From positions 1-61,969 of the forward strand of contig LADN01000074.1 in assembly GCA_000961585.1 (NCBI GenBank): a stretch of 61,969 bases of DNA, given 5' to 3'. Of this stretch, positions 27,686 through 36,751 are shown in pieces. This DNA comes from Peptococcaceae bacterium BRH_c4a. Its GTDB lineage: Bacteria > Bacillota > Desulfotomaculia > Desulfotomaculales > Desulfocucumaceae. A program made the translations under genes and the position numbers. How positions within the stretch are numbered: position 1 is the stretch's first letter; every line of letters starts with the position of its first letter. The notes under the pieces are model-generated. The model ran no database searches. It saw only the letters and a program-made list of their open reading frames with translations, and was not told the DNA's origin.

Positions 27686-28843
27686 CTAGGAAGCCTTATC
27701 AATCTTTTGCCCCACTATATCAATAGCCCTCTGCAACTGCACATCAACATTGCCTGCAGGCTGTTCAACCACAATATCCGGTATTATACCCTTTTTATTT
27801 ATATCATTTTTCTTTGGCGTAAGGTACCTGGCAGTGGTAATTTTCAATCCGGCCCCGTTGTCCAACTCGAAAATCATCTGAACCACACCCTTGCCAAAGG
27901 TCTTCTGACCCACCAGGACCCCGGATTCTGTATCCTTTATGGCTCCGGCCAGTATTTCAGCAGCACTGGCCGATCCGTCGTTCACCAGCACCACCAATGG
28001 CAGCTGTAAATTACTTCTTTCAGTGCGGTGTTCCTCAGTGCGCCCTCCCCTGTATTCGATAAACACCACCGGGCCGGCCGGTATAAAGTTACCGGCCACC
28101 TTAACCGCCGACATCAGTTCCCCCCCGGGGTTGTTTCTCAAATCCAGTATTATGGCCCGCATACCCTCTTTTTTCAACTTCTCTATGGTTTCACCCAGTT
28201 CTTCGGGTGTCTTTTCGGTGAACTGAGCTATCATCAGGTGGGCAACGCCATTTTTCAGCATCTTGCCTTCCACAGTGGGAACCCTTATTTCCTCCCTGGT
28301 CAACACCACATCAAAGGGAGTGGCGCTGCCGGATCGCACCAAAGTAAGGATTATCTTGGTCCCCACCGGTCCCCTCATCAGTTGAACCGCAGACTCAAGA
28401 TCTATGCCGCGGGCCTCCCGGCCGTCAATCTTTTGAATAATATCTCCCGGAAGTATGCCTTCCCGGTAGGCCGGGGTGCCCTTGTAGGTCCTGGCCACGG
28501 TAAGGCTGTCCTCCTTCATGCCCACAAGGATGCCCAACCCGCCGAAAGACCCTCTGATCTGATCCCTCAGTTGCTTGTAGGTAACCGGATCCAGGTAGGC
28601 CGAGTAGGGATCGTTGAGGGACTGCACCAACCCCTTTATGGCTCCCTCCACCAAGTCATTGTAGTTAGCTGCGTTAAGATACTGTGTTCTGACCAGCACA
28701 ATAACCTTTAACAGATTGCCGAAATGTTTGTAATTGGAGGCCACCAGCCAGCCGAAACCAACTATAATCACAAAAATGGCAATGGCCATAGCGGTGAAAA
28801 TGCGGTTTCCTCTCTTTGGCAGCCCATATCTATCTACACGCAA
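27686..28843 (-). CDS. ctpA: C-terminal processing peptidase (S41, PDZ)
   Basis: A ~385-aa membrane-anchored serine protease. An N-terminal membrane helix (IFTAMAIAIFVIIVGFGWLV) is followed by the S41 N-terminal region, a PDZ domain (SFGGLGILVGMKEDSLTVARTYKGTPAYREGILPGD contains the family core) and the catalytic domain. The catalytic pair is Ser in NDGSASAAEI and Lys in GQKTFGKGVVQ. In many bacteria CtpA genes sit behind ftsEX-envC, as here, and degrade or process wall hydrolases. TTG 28843 has GAAGGAG 7 bases upstream, whereas the upstream ATGs lack a ribosome site. Confidence 0.93.
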   Translation of the reverse strand: MRVDRYGLPKRGNRIFTAMAIAIFVIIVGFGWLVASNYKHFGNLLKVIVLVRTQYLNAANYNDLVEGAIKGLVQSLNDPYSAYLDPVTYKQLRDQIRGSFGGLGILVGMKEDSLTVARTYKGTPAYREGILPGDIIQKIDGREARGIDLESAVQLMRGPVGTKIILTLVRSGSATPFDVVLTREEIRVPTVEGKMLKNGVAHLMIAQFTEKTPEELGETIEKLKKEGMRAIILDLRNNPGGELMSAVKVAGNFIPAGPVVFIEYRGGRTEEHRTERSNLQLPLVVLVNDGSASAAEILAGAIKDTESGVLVGQKTFGKGVVQMIFELDNGAGLKITTARYLTPKKNDINKKGIIPDIVVEQPAGNVDVQLQRAIDIVGQKIDKAS

Positions 28844-28996
28844 AAATATACTCCTTCCCATTCCCGGCATTTGTGACAGTCAAAAGCAAAGCGCCGGGAT
28901 TTGACGACTACAGATTATTATACTATAAGTTTAACCAGGTAATTACAATTTCATGGAAAAAAACGCCGTCTCCGTCGCCTGGGAAAAAGTACCTTT

Positions 28997-30127
28997 TTAG
29001 AAGAAGTTCATAGGGTTAACCGGTACACCATTCCGCCTCACGGAAAAGTCCAGGTGAGGCCCGGTGGACATACCTGTGCTGCCGATTAATCCCACCACCT
29101 GCCCCTTACCAACCTCAGCACCCACAGAAACCAATTGGGCGGAAAGGTGAGAGTAAAGAGAGGTAAGCCCGCCGCCGTGATCCACCATTACCACCTTACC
29201 GTATCCGCTCATGTAACCCACCTCTATTACGGTGCCATCCTGGGCGGACACCACCTTTGTGCCCGTGGGGGCGGGAATATCTATACCGTTATGGTGCCTT
29301 ATGGATCCTAAAACAGGGTGTTCCCTGTTACCGAAGGGCGATGAAATGTCGCTGTATCCTGGAACGGGCCAGGCGAAGCCACCGGTTGCCACGGCGGGAG
29401 ATCCCTGCTTGGATTTGTCTTTAAGCATCTCCCTGATTAATCCCTGTTCCCTCTGCTCCAGTTCCTCGGCCTCCGCCGAAAATCTGTTAAGATCCTTTTG
29501 AGCCCTGGACAGAAGGTTTTGCCTCTCGTACTGCCGGTCCTTTAACTGGCTCCTGGCCAGTTCCTGCAGCGCCATCAGGGAAGATATTTCAAGCTGCCTG
29601 GACTCCAGACCGGACCTTTGAGCTTCCAGGTATTTCCTTTTTTCGGCCACCTTTTTGATTATCTCAACATCGTGGCCTAAAACCCTCTTGAGCATTTCGG
29701 CCCGGTGAACAAAGTCTCCGAAATTATCGGACTCCAGCAAAACCTCCAGGTAACTGACACTTCCGGAGGTATACATGCCCCTTATTCTCTGGCGAAATGT
29801 CTTATTGCTCTGATCGAATTCCTTTTTGGTCTTGTCCAGTTCAATTTCAGTACGCTTCAGTTCCACCCTGGCCACCTCAAGATTTGCCCCCAGATCCCTG
29901 AGCTGCCGCTCCCTGTGATCCATGTCCCAGTCCAGTTCCTTTATTTGAGAGGCGTAGCTGTTAACAATCCTTTTGCCGCTTTCCACCTCTTCCTTTTTTT
30001 TAACAAGCTTTTCCCTGGTATCCTGCAGCATGTTTTCCAGCGGCTCTCCGTATGCCGAGCTGACAACAGACACCGCCAGGGTAACTCCGCAAATGAATGA
30101 TAGTATTTTCTTTTTCCGGCCTGTCAC
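28997..30127 (-). CDS. EnvC-like M23 murein hydrolase activator
   Basis: A 376-aa exported protein. The signal peptide ends near SSAYG. Two long coiled-coil stretches (about 30-110 and 160-245) precede a LytM/M23 domain. The zinc site has H279-x3-D283 (HNGID) and catalytic H327 (YSHLS), but the usual HxH is HLD (H358, D360), so the last zinc ligand is Asp. EnvC proteins bind the FtsX extracellular loop and activate or perform septal peptidoglycan cleavage, in keeping with ftsX and ftsE directly upstream. GTG start behind GGAGG. Confidence 0.9.
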   Translation of the reverse strand: MTGRKKKILSFICGVTLAVSVVSSAYGEPLENMLQDTREKLVKKKEEVESGKRIVNSYASQIKELDWDMDHRERQLRDLGANLEVARVELKRTEIELDKTKKEFDQSNKTFRQRIRGMYTSGSVSYLEVLLESDNFGDFVHRAEMLKRVLGHDVEIIKKVAEKRKYLEAQRSGLESRQLEISSLMALQELARSQLKDRQYERQNLLSRAQKDLNRFSAEAEELEQREQGLIREMLKDKSKQGSPAVATGGFAWPVPGYSDISSPFGNREHPVLGSIRHHNGIDIPAPTGTKVVSAQDGTVIEVGYMSGYGKVVMVDHGGGLTSLYSHLSAQLVSVGAEVGKGQVVGLIGSTGMSTGPHLDFSVRRNGVPVNPMNFF

Positions 30128-30179
30128 TGAACGGCAACCTCCTCTGACAATAACTCATACTGATGACTTTATTCGGTCG

Positions 30180-30306
30180 GGAGTCAGGAGTCAGAATATG
30201 GACGGTATTCCTTACAAGAATTCTCAAAGACGCAAATAAGGAACGTGATGCCCCTGGCGGCATGGGTCTAAATTCTGAGTTCTGAGTTCTGAGTTCTGTA
30301 TTCTTA
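30180..30306. repeat. Paired opposite heptamer arrays between ftsX and envC
   Basis: GGAGTCA x2 at 30180-30193 is followed by an opposed array ATTCTGA, GTTCTGA, GTTCTGA, GTTCTGT, ATTCTTA (30272-30306). The left flank TCATACTGATGACTTTATTC recurs at 37881 beside another opposed pair. Confidence 0.85.
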
Positions 30307-30319
30307 GCCAACCGGTTGA

Positions 30320-31207
30320 TTAGATTTTAAGGAACTTCCTGATGGAAAAGCTGCTTCCCAAAGCGCCGATAAGCAGTCCCATCCCCAGAATTCCCATCAG
30401 TACAGTAAGAATAACATTCTGGTCGGTGACCGGCTGCACAAAAGGAAGTGATTGTTCCAGGTAAGCAGTCAGAGAAATATAGCCGGCATATACCCCCGAC
30501 GCAGCCAAAACCGCCCCCACAAAGCCCAGTATCATGCCCTCCAGAATGTAGGGAAAACGGACAAACCAATTGGTGGCGCCCAGCAATATCATTATTCCTA
30601 TTTCTTTACGCCGGGCAAAAACAGACATCCGCGTGGTGGTTGAGATTAAAAATATGGCGGCTATACAAAGAAATACAAGTATAACAGCTCCAGCCAGCCT
30701 TACCCACTTGGTGGCCGTTACCAGCCGCTCCACCAGGCCGTGACCGTACACCACCTGGTCAACTCCCCCGATAGCCGATAATTTCCCCGCCAGAGCAGGG
30801 ATCTGGTCGGCCTGAGCGGCCTTGACCCTGAATCCGTCCGGCAGCGGATTGTCGTTTTGCAGCCCCTCCAGAACTTCCCTGCGGTTGCCGAAACTTTTTT
30901 TCATCTCTTCCAGGGCCTGTTCCTTGGGTACAAACTCAACCACTGATATTCCGGACACCCTGTCAATTTCAGCCTTGATTTTTTTTATGCTGTCCCCGGA
31001 CTGGCCATCCTTCAGAAAAACCCTGATTTCAAGCCCCGACTCCAAATCCTGGGTAAAAGTACTGGCATTGATCACCAAAAGAGAGAAAAATCCAAGTATT
31101 AGCAGGGAAACGGCCACCGTGCCCACCGAGGCGATGGAAAGCCAACTATTCCGGAATATGGAGGAAAATGCTTCCCTCCAGTAATAAAACAGGGTGTTAA
31201 AGCTCAT
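30320..31207 (-). CDS. ftsX: Cell division protein FtsX
   Basis: A 295-aa four-helix membrane component of the FtsEX ABC-type complex. The first helix (SIASVGTVAVSLLILGFFSLLV) is followed by an extracellular loop of ~120 residues, the docking site for EnvC-like partners, then three C-terminal helices. FtsEX transmits ATP hydrolysis to wall hydrolases at the septum, or at asymmetric septation in spore formers. ATG 31207 starts inside the 3' end of ftsE (11-bp overlap) and gives MSFNTLFYYWREA, the standard family start. Confidence 0.95.
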   Translation of the reverse strand: MSFNTLFYYWREAFSSIFRNSWLSIASVGTVAVSLLILGFFSLLVINASTFTQDLESGLEIRVFLKDGQSGDSIKKIKAEIDRVSGISVVEFVPKEQALEEMKKSFGNRREVLEGLQNDNPLPDGFRVKAAQADQIPALAGKLSAIGGVDQVVYGHGLVERLVTATKWVRLAGAVILVFLCIAAIFLISTTTRMSVFARRKEIGIMILLGATNWFVRFPYILEGMILGFVGAVLAASGVYAGYISLTAYLEQSLPFVQPVTDQNVILTVLMGILGMGLLIGALGSSFSIRKFLKI

Positions 31208-31883
31208 TGCAGTAGACCCCGCCTTCCTCATCCCGGTTAATCCTGCCGTCAGACAAAGCAATAACTCTTTTTTTCATGCTGTCAACTATATCCCTGGCGT
31301 GAGTCACCATTATCACAGTGGCGCCGGTTTTGTTTATTTCACCGAAGAGTTTCATCAAATCCCATGATGTGTCCGGATCAAGGTTGCCGGTGGGCTCATC
31401 GGCGATAATCACCATGGGGCTGTTCACAATTGCCCGGGCAATGGACACCCGCTGCTGCTCACCCCCGGAAAGCTGTGACGGCAGCACCTTGGTCTTATCC
31501 GCCAGCCCCACCCACTCCAGGACCTCCGGAACCCTGGACCTGATGCTTTTTTTTGATGCCCCGGTTACCTCCATGGCAAAGGCCACATTTTCAAATACAG
31601 TTTTCTGGGGAAGAAGTCTGAAATCCTGGAAAACCATGCCGATCTTCCTCCTCAGATAGGGGATCTCCCTGCCTTTCAGCCGGGAGATGTTTTTCCCATA
31701 AAAAAGAACCTGACCCCGGGTGGGCAGTTCCTCTCTGAACAATATCTTTATCAGTGAAGTTTTACCGGCCCCGCTGGGTCCCACCAGAAAAACAAACTCC
31801 CCCTTCTGGATAGTCAGGGAAACATCATTCAGCCCTTTAACACCGTTAGGGTATATTTTGGTTACATTGTAAAAATTAATCAT
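31197..31883 (-). CDS. ftsE: Cell division ATP-binding protein FtsE
   Basis: A 228-aa ABC ATPase. Walker A is GPSGAGKTSL, the Q-loop lies in VFQDFRLL, the signature is LSGGEQQRVSIARAI and Walker B is VIIADEPTGNLD. It begins INFYNVTKIYPNGVKGLNDV, typical of FtsE. It overlaps ftsX and heads the ftsE-ftsX-envC-ctpA series, although a 190-bp repeat region separates ftsX from envC. The start has GAGGTGA seven bases upstream. Confidence 0.97.
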   Translation of the reverse strand: MINFYNVTKIYPNGVKGLNDVSLTIQKGEFVFLVGPSGAGKTSLIKILFREELPTRGQVLFYGKNISRLKGREIPYLRRKIGMVFQDFRLLPQKTVFENVAFAMEVTGASKKSIRSRVPEVLEWVGLADKTKVLPSQLSGGEQQRVSIARAIVNSPMVIIADEPTGNLDPDTSWDLMKLFGEINKTGATVIMVTHARDIVDSMKKRVIALSDGRINRDEEGGVYCNEL

Positions 31884-32097
31884 ATTTCACCTCATAGCAA
31901 TAAAGCCCAAAGGAAACAAGCCCCATAAGATATTAGCTATTTCGACACCAGAATACCGAAGTCCTTTTCTTTCGTACAAATATGAAAAAAGGAATATTAT
32001 ACTCAATGGCGAAATGGAAATCCATTACCAAAAAAACTTATATAAGCAAAATAAAAGTTTCAGCAGTTTACACGCCAAAATACAGGGGGTACGCAAA

Positions 32098-33894
32098 GTG
32101 TTTAAAAAAATCTACTTACTAAGGGGCGCCGTCACTCTGGCGCTGACAGCATGGCTGGCTTTGGGACAGGGAGCCCCGGCAACGGCGGGACCATTCAAGG
32201 ACACAGACAATCACTGGTCCAGGGTGGTGGTGGCTAAATCCTACGCCCTGGAACTGATGAAAGGTTACCCCGGTGATATCTTCAGGCCCGAGGACCCGGT
32301 GACGCGCCTGGAGGCAATTGCGGTGATCATAAATGCCCTGGGCCTGGAAAAGGAAACCAAAAACGTGGACTACAAAAACAGCGGCATCAGACTTCCCCAA
32401 GGGATGTTCTGGGGTCAGGGCCATCTTGTCATAGCGGTGCAAAAGGGGCTTCTCCACAAGGACTATGTCAACCAGTTAATGTACGGCAGCCCCATACCCC
32501 GGCAGGAGATGGCCACCCTGGTGGCGGTGGCCCTGGGTAACAAAATAAAAACCAAGGGGGATCCCGGCAAGCTTTCCTATACCGATACCAGGGAAATAGA
32601 CCCGACATACCTGCCCTACGTGGCCGACGTCACCCAGAACAACATAATGCAGGGCCTGGGGAACAACGAATTTGGCCCCGGCCAGATAATGAGAAGAGGC
32701 CAGATGGCCGCCCTGATGGTGAAAACCACCCAGGAAGGCTGGTTTGAATACGGATCCGGAAAGTTTATAAACGGATCCCTCAGCGCCTCTGACAGCATAG
32801 CCGGGGTAATATCCATAACCAAGGCGGACGGGGTTCAGGCAGCCAGGCTGATAGACACCGGGGCGGTCTTTTACAGAGATTCCCAGCCCTCCTCCCTGGC
32901 CCAGTTTAAAATCGGGGAAGCGGTAACGGCCATAACAGGTCCCGGAGGCAAGGTCCGCTATCTCGAAGGAGCAGATCCCAGCGCAAAAACCGATCCAATC
33001 ACGGAAACCGAATTGACCGGGAAGATTTCAGACAGGGCCCTTACAGGGAACTCGGCTTTAAAAATCCGGGATATCGGCTTGCAGGAGAAAACCTATCCCC
33101 TGGATCCGGTTATAACCATTACCGATGGAGTTAACGCCAGGGATATGTCCAACGTCACTGATGGGACATATGTAAGGGTCAAGATAAAAAATAACTCCAT
33201 ACAGAATATCCGCATACTGTCCCCCGAGGAAATTGCCGGGACGATAACAACCATAATTCCCGGGTACCTGACCATAAAAACGGATTCCGGACCGGGCAGG
33301 ATATTCAGCGTCAATTCCGGTGAGATCAAGATAGTAAAGGGTGGCGGCCGGCTGGCCTACAGCGGACTTAAAAGCGGTGACCGGGTGAAGATTATTGCGG
33401 CCTCCGGAGAGGCCCTGGAGGTGACTGCTCAGGACTTCACCCCCAGTTCCTCCAGTGTCCGGATAAGAGCTGTTGACGCCTTTTACGGTTTTATTTACGT
33501 TATGAATGATAACGGCGACCGGAGGGAATACGAGGTTGAAATAAACGCCCCGATCACAAAAAGGGGTGAAAGAATTAAAATTGAGGACCTAAAATCCGGA
33601 GATTCCGCCATCCTGAAGGTGGGTGAAAACGGCAAGGTATATGAAATAGAAATAACCAATGACCAGTACGCCACCCTGGAAGGTGAGGTTACCGATGTCA
33701 GCGAAAGCAGCGGCACAATAACTATTAAACAGGTTAACGGCCTGTCCTTTGCCCTTCCGGTTGACAGAAACTGCAGCTGCCGAGATTTAACCACTTCCCA
33801 GCCGCTGTCCCTTGGCGGCATCAGGAGCGGATGGGCAGTCAGGATTTCTTTATACAACGGAAAGGCGGAGGAAATCAGGGTTACCTCAAAATAG
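32098..33894 (+). CDS. SLH-domain surface protein with beta-rich C-terminal region
   Basis: A ~598-aa exported protein. The signal peptide (MFKKIYLLRGAVTLALTAWLALGQG...) ends near residue 31. Three SLH repeats occupy the first ~200 mature residues (FKDTDNHWSRVVVAKSYALELMKGYP; PQGMFWGQGHLVIAVQKGLL; DPTYLPYVADVTQNNIMQGLG with RGQMAALMVKT). The rest is repeated beta segments of a VxxxDxxxYRDS/VxxITxxGK type. The N-terminal SLH position contrasts with the protein at 21 kb. GTG 32098 has GGGGG upstream and gives a normal signal peptide; an upstream ATG at 32014 has no clear ribosome site. Confidence 0.85.
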   Translation: MFKKIYLLRGAVTLALTAWLALGQGAPATAGPFKDTDNHWSRVVVAKSYALELMKGYPGDIFRPEDPVTRLEAIAVIINALGLEKETKNVDYKNSGIRLPQGMFWGQGHLVIAVQKGLLHKDYVNQLMYGSPIPRQEMATLVAVALGNKIKTKGDPGKLSYTDTREIDPTYLPYVADVTQNNIMQGLGNNEFGPGQIMRRGQMAALMVKTTQEGWFEYGSGKFINGSLSASDSIAGVISITKADGVQAARLIDTGAVFYRDSQPSSLAQFKIGEAVTAITGPGGKVRYLEGADPSAKTDPITETELTGKISDRALTGNSALKIRDIGLQEKTYPLDPVITITDGVNARDMSNVTDGTYVRVKIKNNSIQNIRILSPEEIAGTITTIIPGYLTIKTDSGPGRIFSVNSGEIKIVKGGGRLAYSGLKSGDRVKIIAASGEALEVTAQDFTPSSSSVRIRAVDAFYGFIYVMNDNGDRREYEVEINAPITKRGERIKIEDLKSGDSAILKVGENGKVYEIEITNDQYATLEGEVTDVSESSGTITIKQVNGLSFALPVDRNCSCRDLTTSQPLSLGGIRSGWAVRISLYNGKAEEIRVTSK

Positions 33895-33929
33895 CGCCCC
33901 AAAAGATATCTGGATTGCAGAAGCGAAAA

Positions 33930-33961
33930 GCTGCCGGCGGATCAACCAATCCGCCGGCAGC
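33930..33961. terminator. Bidirectional terminator hairpin
   Basis: A 13-bp perfect stem GCTGCCGGCGGAT / ATCCGCCGGCAGC with a 6-nt loop lies between the convergent SLH and transketolase genes. Confidence 0.75.
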
Positions 33962-33976
33962 CTTATAAAGCATACG

Positions 33977-34004
33977 GCTTACAGCTTATAGCTTATAGCT
34001 TTTC
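33977..34004. repeat. Heptamer array GCTTATA overlapping a stop codon
   Basis: Units GCTTACA, GCTTATA, GCTTATA, GCTTTTC. The transketolase stop codon (33979-33981) and its last residues ISYKL are encoded inside the array. Confidence 0.9.
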
Positions 34005-34935
34005 TTTTTATAACTTCCCTGACGGCTTCCATAATGGCCGAAGAGGTCAGGCCAAATTTCTTCATCAGTTCGTCCGGGGACCCGGACTCACCGAAAGTAT
34101 CCCGCACACCCACCCGTTTTACCGGCACCGGGTAATTTTCGCACACCACCTCAGACACAGCCCCTCCCAGTCCGCCGATAACACTGTGCTCCTCGGCGGT
34201 TACCAGGGCTCCTGTTTCCCTGGCGGCAGCTATTACTGCCTCCACATCAAGGGGTTTCACGGTGTGCATACTTATTACCCGCGTTTCAATTCCTTCCCCG
34301 GAGAGGGCCGAGGCTGCCTCCAGGGCTAATGACACCATTACACCGGCCGCTATAACAGTGGCCTGTCCACCCTCCCTGACCACCTCGGCCTTGCCTGGCC
34401 GGAAGCCAAAACCCTCCCCATGGATAGGAGGCGCGCTCATCCGTCCCAGCCTGATATAAACAGGCCCGTCAATATCGGCCGCTGCCTGAACTGCGCCCCG
34501 GGTCTCGGCCTCGTCCGCCGGCACAAATACAACCATGTTGGGCAGGCTTCTCATCAGGGCTATATCTTCAATGGCCTGATGGGATCCCCCGTCCTCCCCC
34601 ACGGTTATTCCGGCATGGGTGGCGGCTATTTTTACATTGAGCTTTGTATAGGCCACGGAATTCCTTATCTGGTCAAAGGCTCTTCCGGCGGCAAAAACCG
34701 CAAATGTGCTGGCGAAAGGAATTTTACCGGCGCAGGCCAGTCCTGCCGCTGTCCCTATCATGTTTTGTTCGGCCACGCCCATATTAAAAAACCTGTCCGG
34801 GCAGACCTTTGCAAAATCGGCTGTTTTGGTGGACTTGGACAGGTCGGCGTCCAGCACCACCACCCTGAGGTTGTTTTTACCCAGTTCGGCCAGAGCTTTT
34901 CCATATGCCTCCCTGGTGGCTATTTTCCTGGTCAT
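33979..34935 (-). CDS. Transketolase C-terminal subunit
   Basis: A 318-aa protein covering the pyrimidine-binding and C-terminal domains of transketolase. Seen: VVVLDADLSKSTKT, MGVAEQNMIGTAAGLACAGKIPFASTFAVF with the glutamate (AEQN) that activates thiamine diphosphate, and EEHSVIGGLGGAVSE. It acts with the N-terminal subunit encoded just upstream as a heteromer in the non-oxidative pentose phosphate pathway. Split transketolases are usual in archaea and many clostridia. The last five residues are encoded by heptamer repeats, so the natural end may have been altered. ATG 34935 follows TAGGAGG. Confidence 0.93.
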   Translation of the reverse strand: MTRKIATREAYGKALAELGKNNLRVVVLDADLSKSTKTADFAKVCPDRFFNMGVAEQNMIGTAAGLACAGKIPFASTFAVFAAGRAFDQIRNSVAYTKLNVKIAATHAGITVGEDGGSHQAIEDIALMRSLPNMVVFVPADEAETRGAVQAAADIDGPVYIRLGRMSAPPIHGEGFGFRPGKAEVVREGGQATVIAAGVMVSLALEAASALSGEGIETRVISMHTVKPLDVEAVIAAARETGALVTAEEHSVIGGLGGAVSEVVCENYPVPVKRVGVRDTFGESGSPDELMKKFGLTSSAIMEAVREVIKRKAISYKL

Positions 34936-34955
34936 CAAAGATCCTCCTAATCTAT

Positions 34956-34976
34956 CTTATAGCTTACCGCTTATAG
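34956..34976. repeat. Heptamer array CTTATAG overlapping a stop codon
   Basis: Units CTTATAG, CTTACCG, CTTATAG. The stop and last codons of the N-terminal transketolase subunit (34964-34976) lie within the array, and the ribosome site of the next gene is 10 bp away. Confidence 0.85.
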
Positions 34977-35797
34977 CCAAGTTCTTCCAGCGCCTTTTGG
35001 GTTTCCTCGTCCTTGGGAGCCACACCGTGCCAGCCGGCCTGATTTTCCATGAAGGACACACCCTTCCCCTTAACGGTCTCGGCCACAATCATCTGGGGCC
35101 TTCCCTTGACCGCCGAGGCCTTCTCAAGGGCCTGAAGTATTTGGGCCATGTCATGACCGTCGATGACCTGGACATCCCAGCCAAAAGCCCTCCATTTGTC
35201 CGCCAGGGGCTCCGGTGACATAACCTCTTCAATGGGCCCGTCAATCTGTAGCCTGTTATGGTCCAAAAAGGCAGTTACATTGTCCAGCTTATAGTGGGCT
35301 GCAGCCATGGCGGCTTCCCAAATCTGCCCTTCCTGATTCTCACCATCGCCCATAAGCACATAAACTCTGTAATCCAGGCCATCCAGCTTTCCAACCAGGG
35401 CAATTCCGTTGGCCACCGATAGGCCCTGTCCCAGGGAACCGGTGGACATCTCCACTCCGGGAAGTTTTTTCATGTCGGGGTGACCCTGAAGACGGCTGCC
35501 CAGTTTACGCAGAGTGGATAATTCCTCCCGGGGGAAATACCCCCTTTGGGCCAGTGCGGCGTAAAGAACAGGAGCGGCATGCCCTTTGGAGAGTATAAAA
35601 CGATCCCTGTCGGCCCTGCGGGGATCCTGGGGATCGATACGCATCACTCCGAAATAAAGCGCGGCCACAATGTCGGCTGCCGACAGGGATCCCCCCGGGT
35701 GGCCCGATCCGGACCGACCAAGCATGCTAATGATATCAGCCCTGATATCATTGGCCCTGGCCCTTAGCATTTGCAAATGGTTCTGTTTGTTGTCCAT
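34964..35797 (-). CDS. Transketolase N-terminal subunit
   Basis: A 277-aa thiamine-diphosphate-binding half of transketolase. Seen: SGSGHPGGSLSAADIVAALYFGVMR, SKGHAAPVLYAALA with the conserved His, TGSLGQGLSVANGIALVGK, and the GDGENQEGQIWEAAMAAAHYKLDN diphosphate/Mg motif (core GDGENQEGQ). It pairs with the C-terminal subunit encoded 28 bp downstream. The start follows AGGAGGTTTCTG. Confidence 0.95.
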   Translation of the reverse strand: MDNKQNHLQMLRARANDIRADIISMLGRSGSGHPGGSLSAADIVAALYFGVMRIDPQDPRRADRDRFILSKGHAAPVLYAALAQRGYFPREELSTLRKLGSRLQGHPDMKKLPGVEMSTGSLGQGLSVANGIALVGKLDGLDYRVYVLMGDGENQEGQIWEAAMAAAHYKLDNVTAFLDHNRLQIDGPIEEVMSPEPLADKWRAFGWDVQVIDGHDMAQILQALEKASAVKGRPQMIVAETVKGKGVSFMENQAGWHGVAPKDEETQKALEELGYKR

Positions 35798-35838
35798 CAG
35801 AAACCTCCTGTGTTAGTTATAGGTCGTCAGTCGTCGGG

Positions 35839-36717
35839 CTACCCCTGCGACCGGCGTCTTACGCCTGACGTCTGAACAGCAAGGGGCTTGAACCCCTCAC
35901 CCAGCACCTCGTGAGCGTCGGTCAAGATTACAAAGGCTTTGCTGTCTATTTCGTATATAAGGTCCTTTAAACGGGTAACCTCGGACCTGTTCACCACCAC
36001 CAGCAAAACATCCCTGTCGGTTCCCGAATAGGCCCCCCTTCCCCGGAGAACTGTGGCGCCCCTGTTAATTTCCTGCAGCACGGCGGCAGTCATCTTTTCC
36101 GGCTGGGAGGATATTATATAAAATGCCTTGGCGTAACTAAAACCCTGTTGCACAACATCTATCAGCCAGGCCGTGATAAATATTGTGATCAGGGCGTACA
36201 TGGCCAACTCCCAGGATTTGAAAGAAAAACCCGCAGCCAGAACCACAAAGGCGTCCACCATAAAAAGAAGCTGACCCACATTGGCGCCGGTGTAAGTTCG
36301 AATTACCGCCGCCGCCAGATCAGTCCCGCCGGTGGTGCCCCGGTACTTGAAAACCAGTCCCAGCCCAAGGCCCACCAGAACTCCTCCGAAAATACTTGCC
36401 AACAGGGGATCTCTGGTAGGAACAGGCATATAAGGGGCAAGACCGTCCACCAGCAGCGAAAGGCTTATGGTGCCATACAGTGATCGGAAGCCAAACTTCA
36501 GTCCCAGCCGGTAAATTCCCATTATAAAAAGGGGAATGTTCAGCAGCAGCATGGTCATTCCCACCGGGACATGCAGAATATAGTGAAGGACAGTGGCAAT
36601 GCCGCTGACCCCCCCGGCAGCAATCTTGGATGGTATAAGAAAAATGTCCAGCCCCAGGGCGGTCAACAAAACCCCCAGGGTAACCCCTGCTATTTCCACA
36701 ACTGTTTTAAGAAACAA
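35839..36717 (-). CDS. YitT-family membrane protein
   Basis: A 292-aa integral membrane protein with five to six N-terminal helices and a cytoplasmic DUF2179 domain. Seen: ALGLDIFLIPSKIAAGGVSGIATVLHY, FGSLYGT-like RSLYGTISLSLLVD, KYRGTTGGTDLAAAVIRTYTG, and DUF2179 near GATVLRGRGAYSGTDRDVLLVVVNRSEVTRLKD. Transport function is suspected for the family but no substrate is known. TTG start behind GGGGAG. The stop codon is 3 bp from a GTCGTCA array, and the last ~10 residues (SGVRRRSQG) are read from repeat-like sequence. Confidence 0.9.
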   Translation of the reverse strand: MFLKTVVEIAGVTLGVLLTALGLDIFLIPSKIAAGGVSGIATVLHYILHVPVGMTMLLLNIPLFIMGIYRLGLKFGFRSLYGTISLSLLVDGLAPYMPVPTRDPLLASIFGGVLVGLGLGLVFKYRGTTGGTDLAAAVIRTYTGANVGQLLFMVDAFVVLAAGFSFKSWELAMYALITIFITAWLIDVVQQGFSYAKAFYIISSQPEKMTAAVLQEINRGATVLRGRGAYSGTDRDVLLVVVNRSEVTRLKDLIYEIDSKAFVILTDAHEVLGEGFKPLAVQTSGVRRRSQG

Positions 36718-36751
36718 TGGGCCAGCTCCCCGATCATTTCAAAAATAATTC

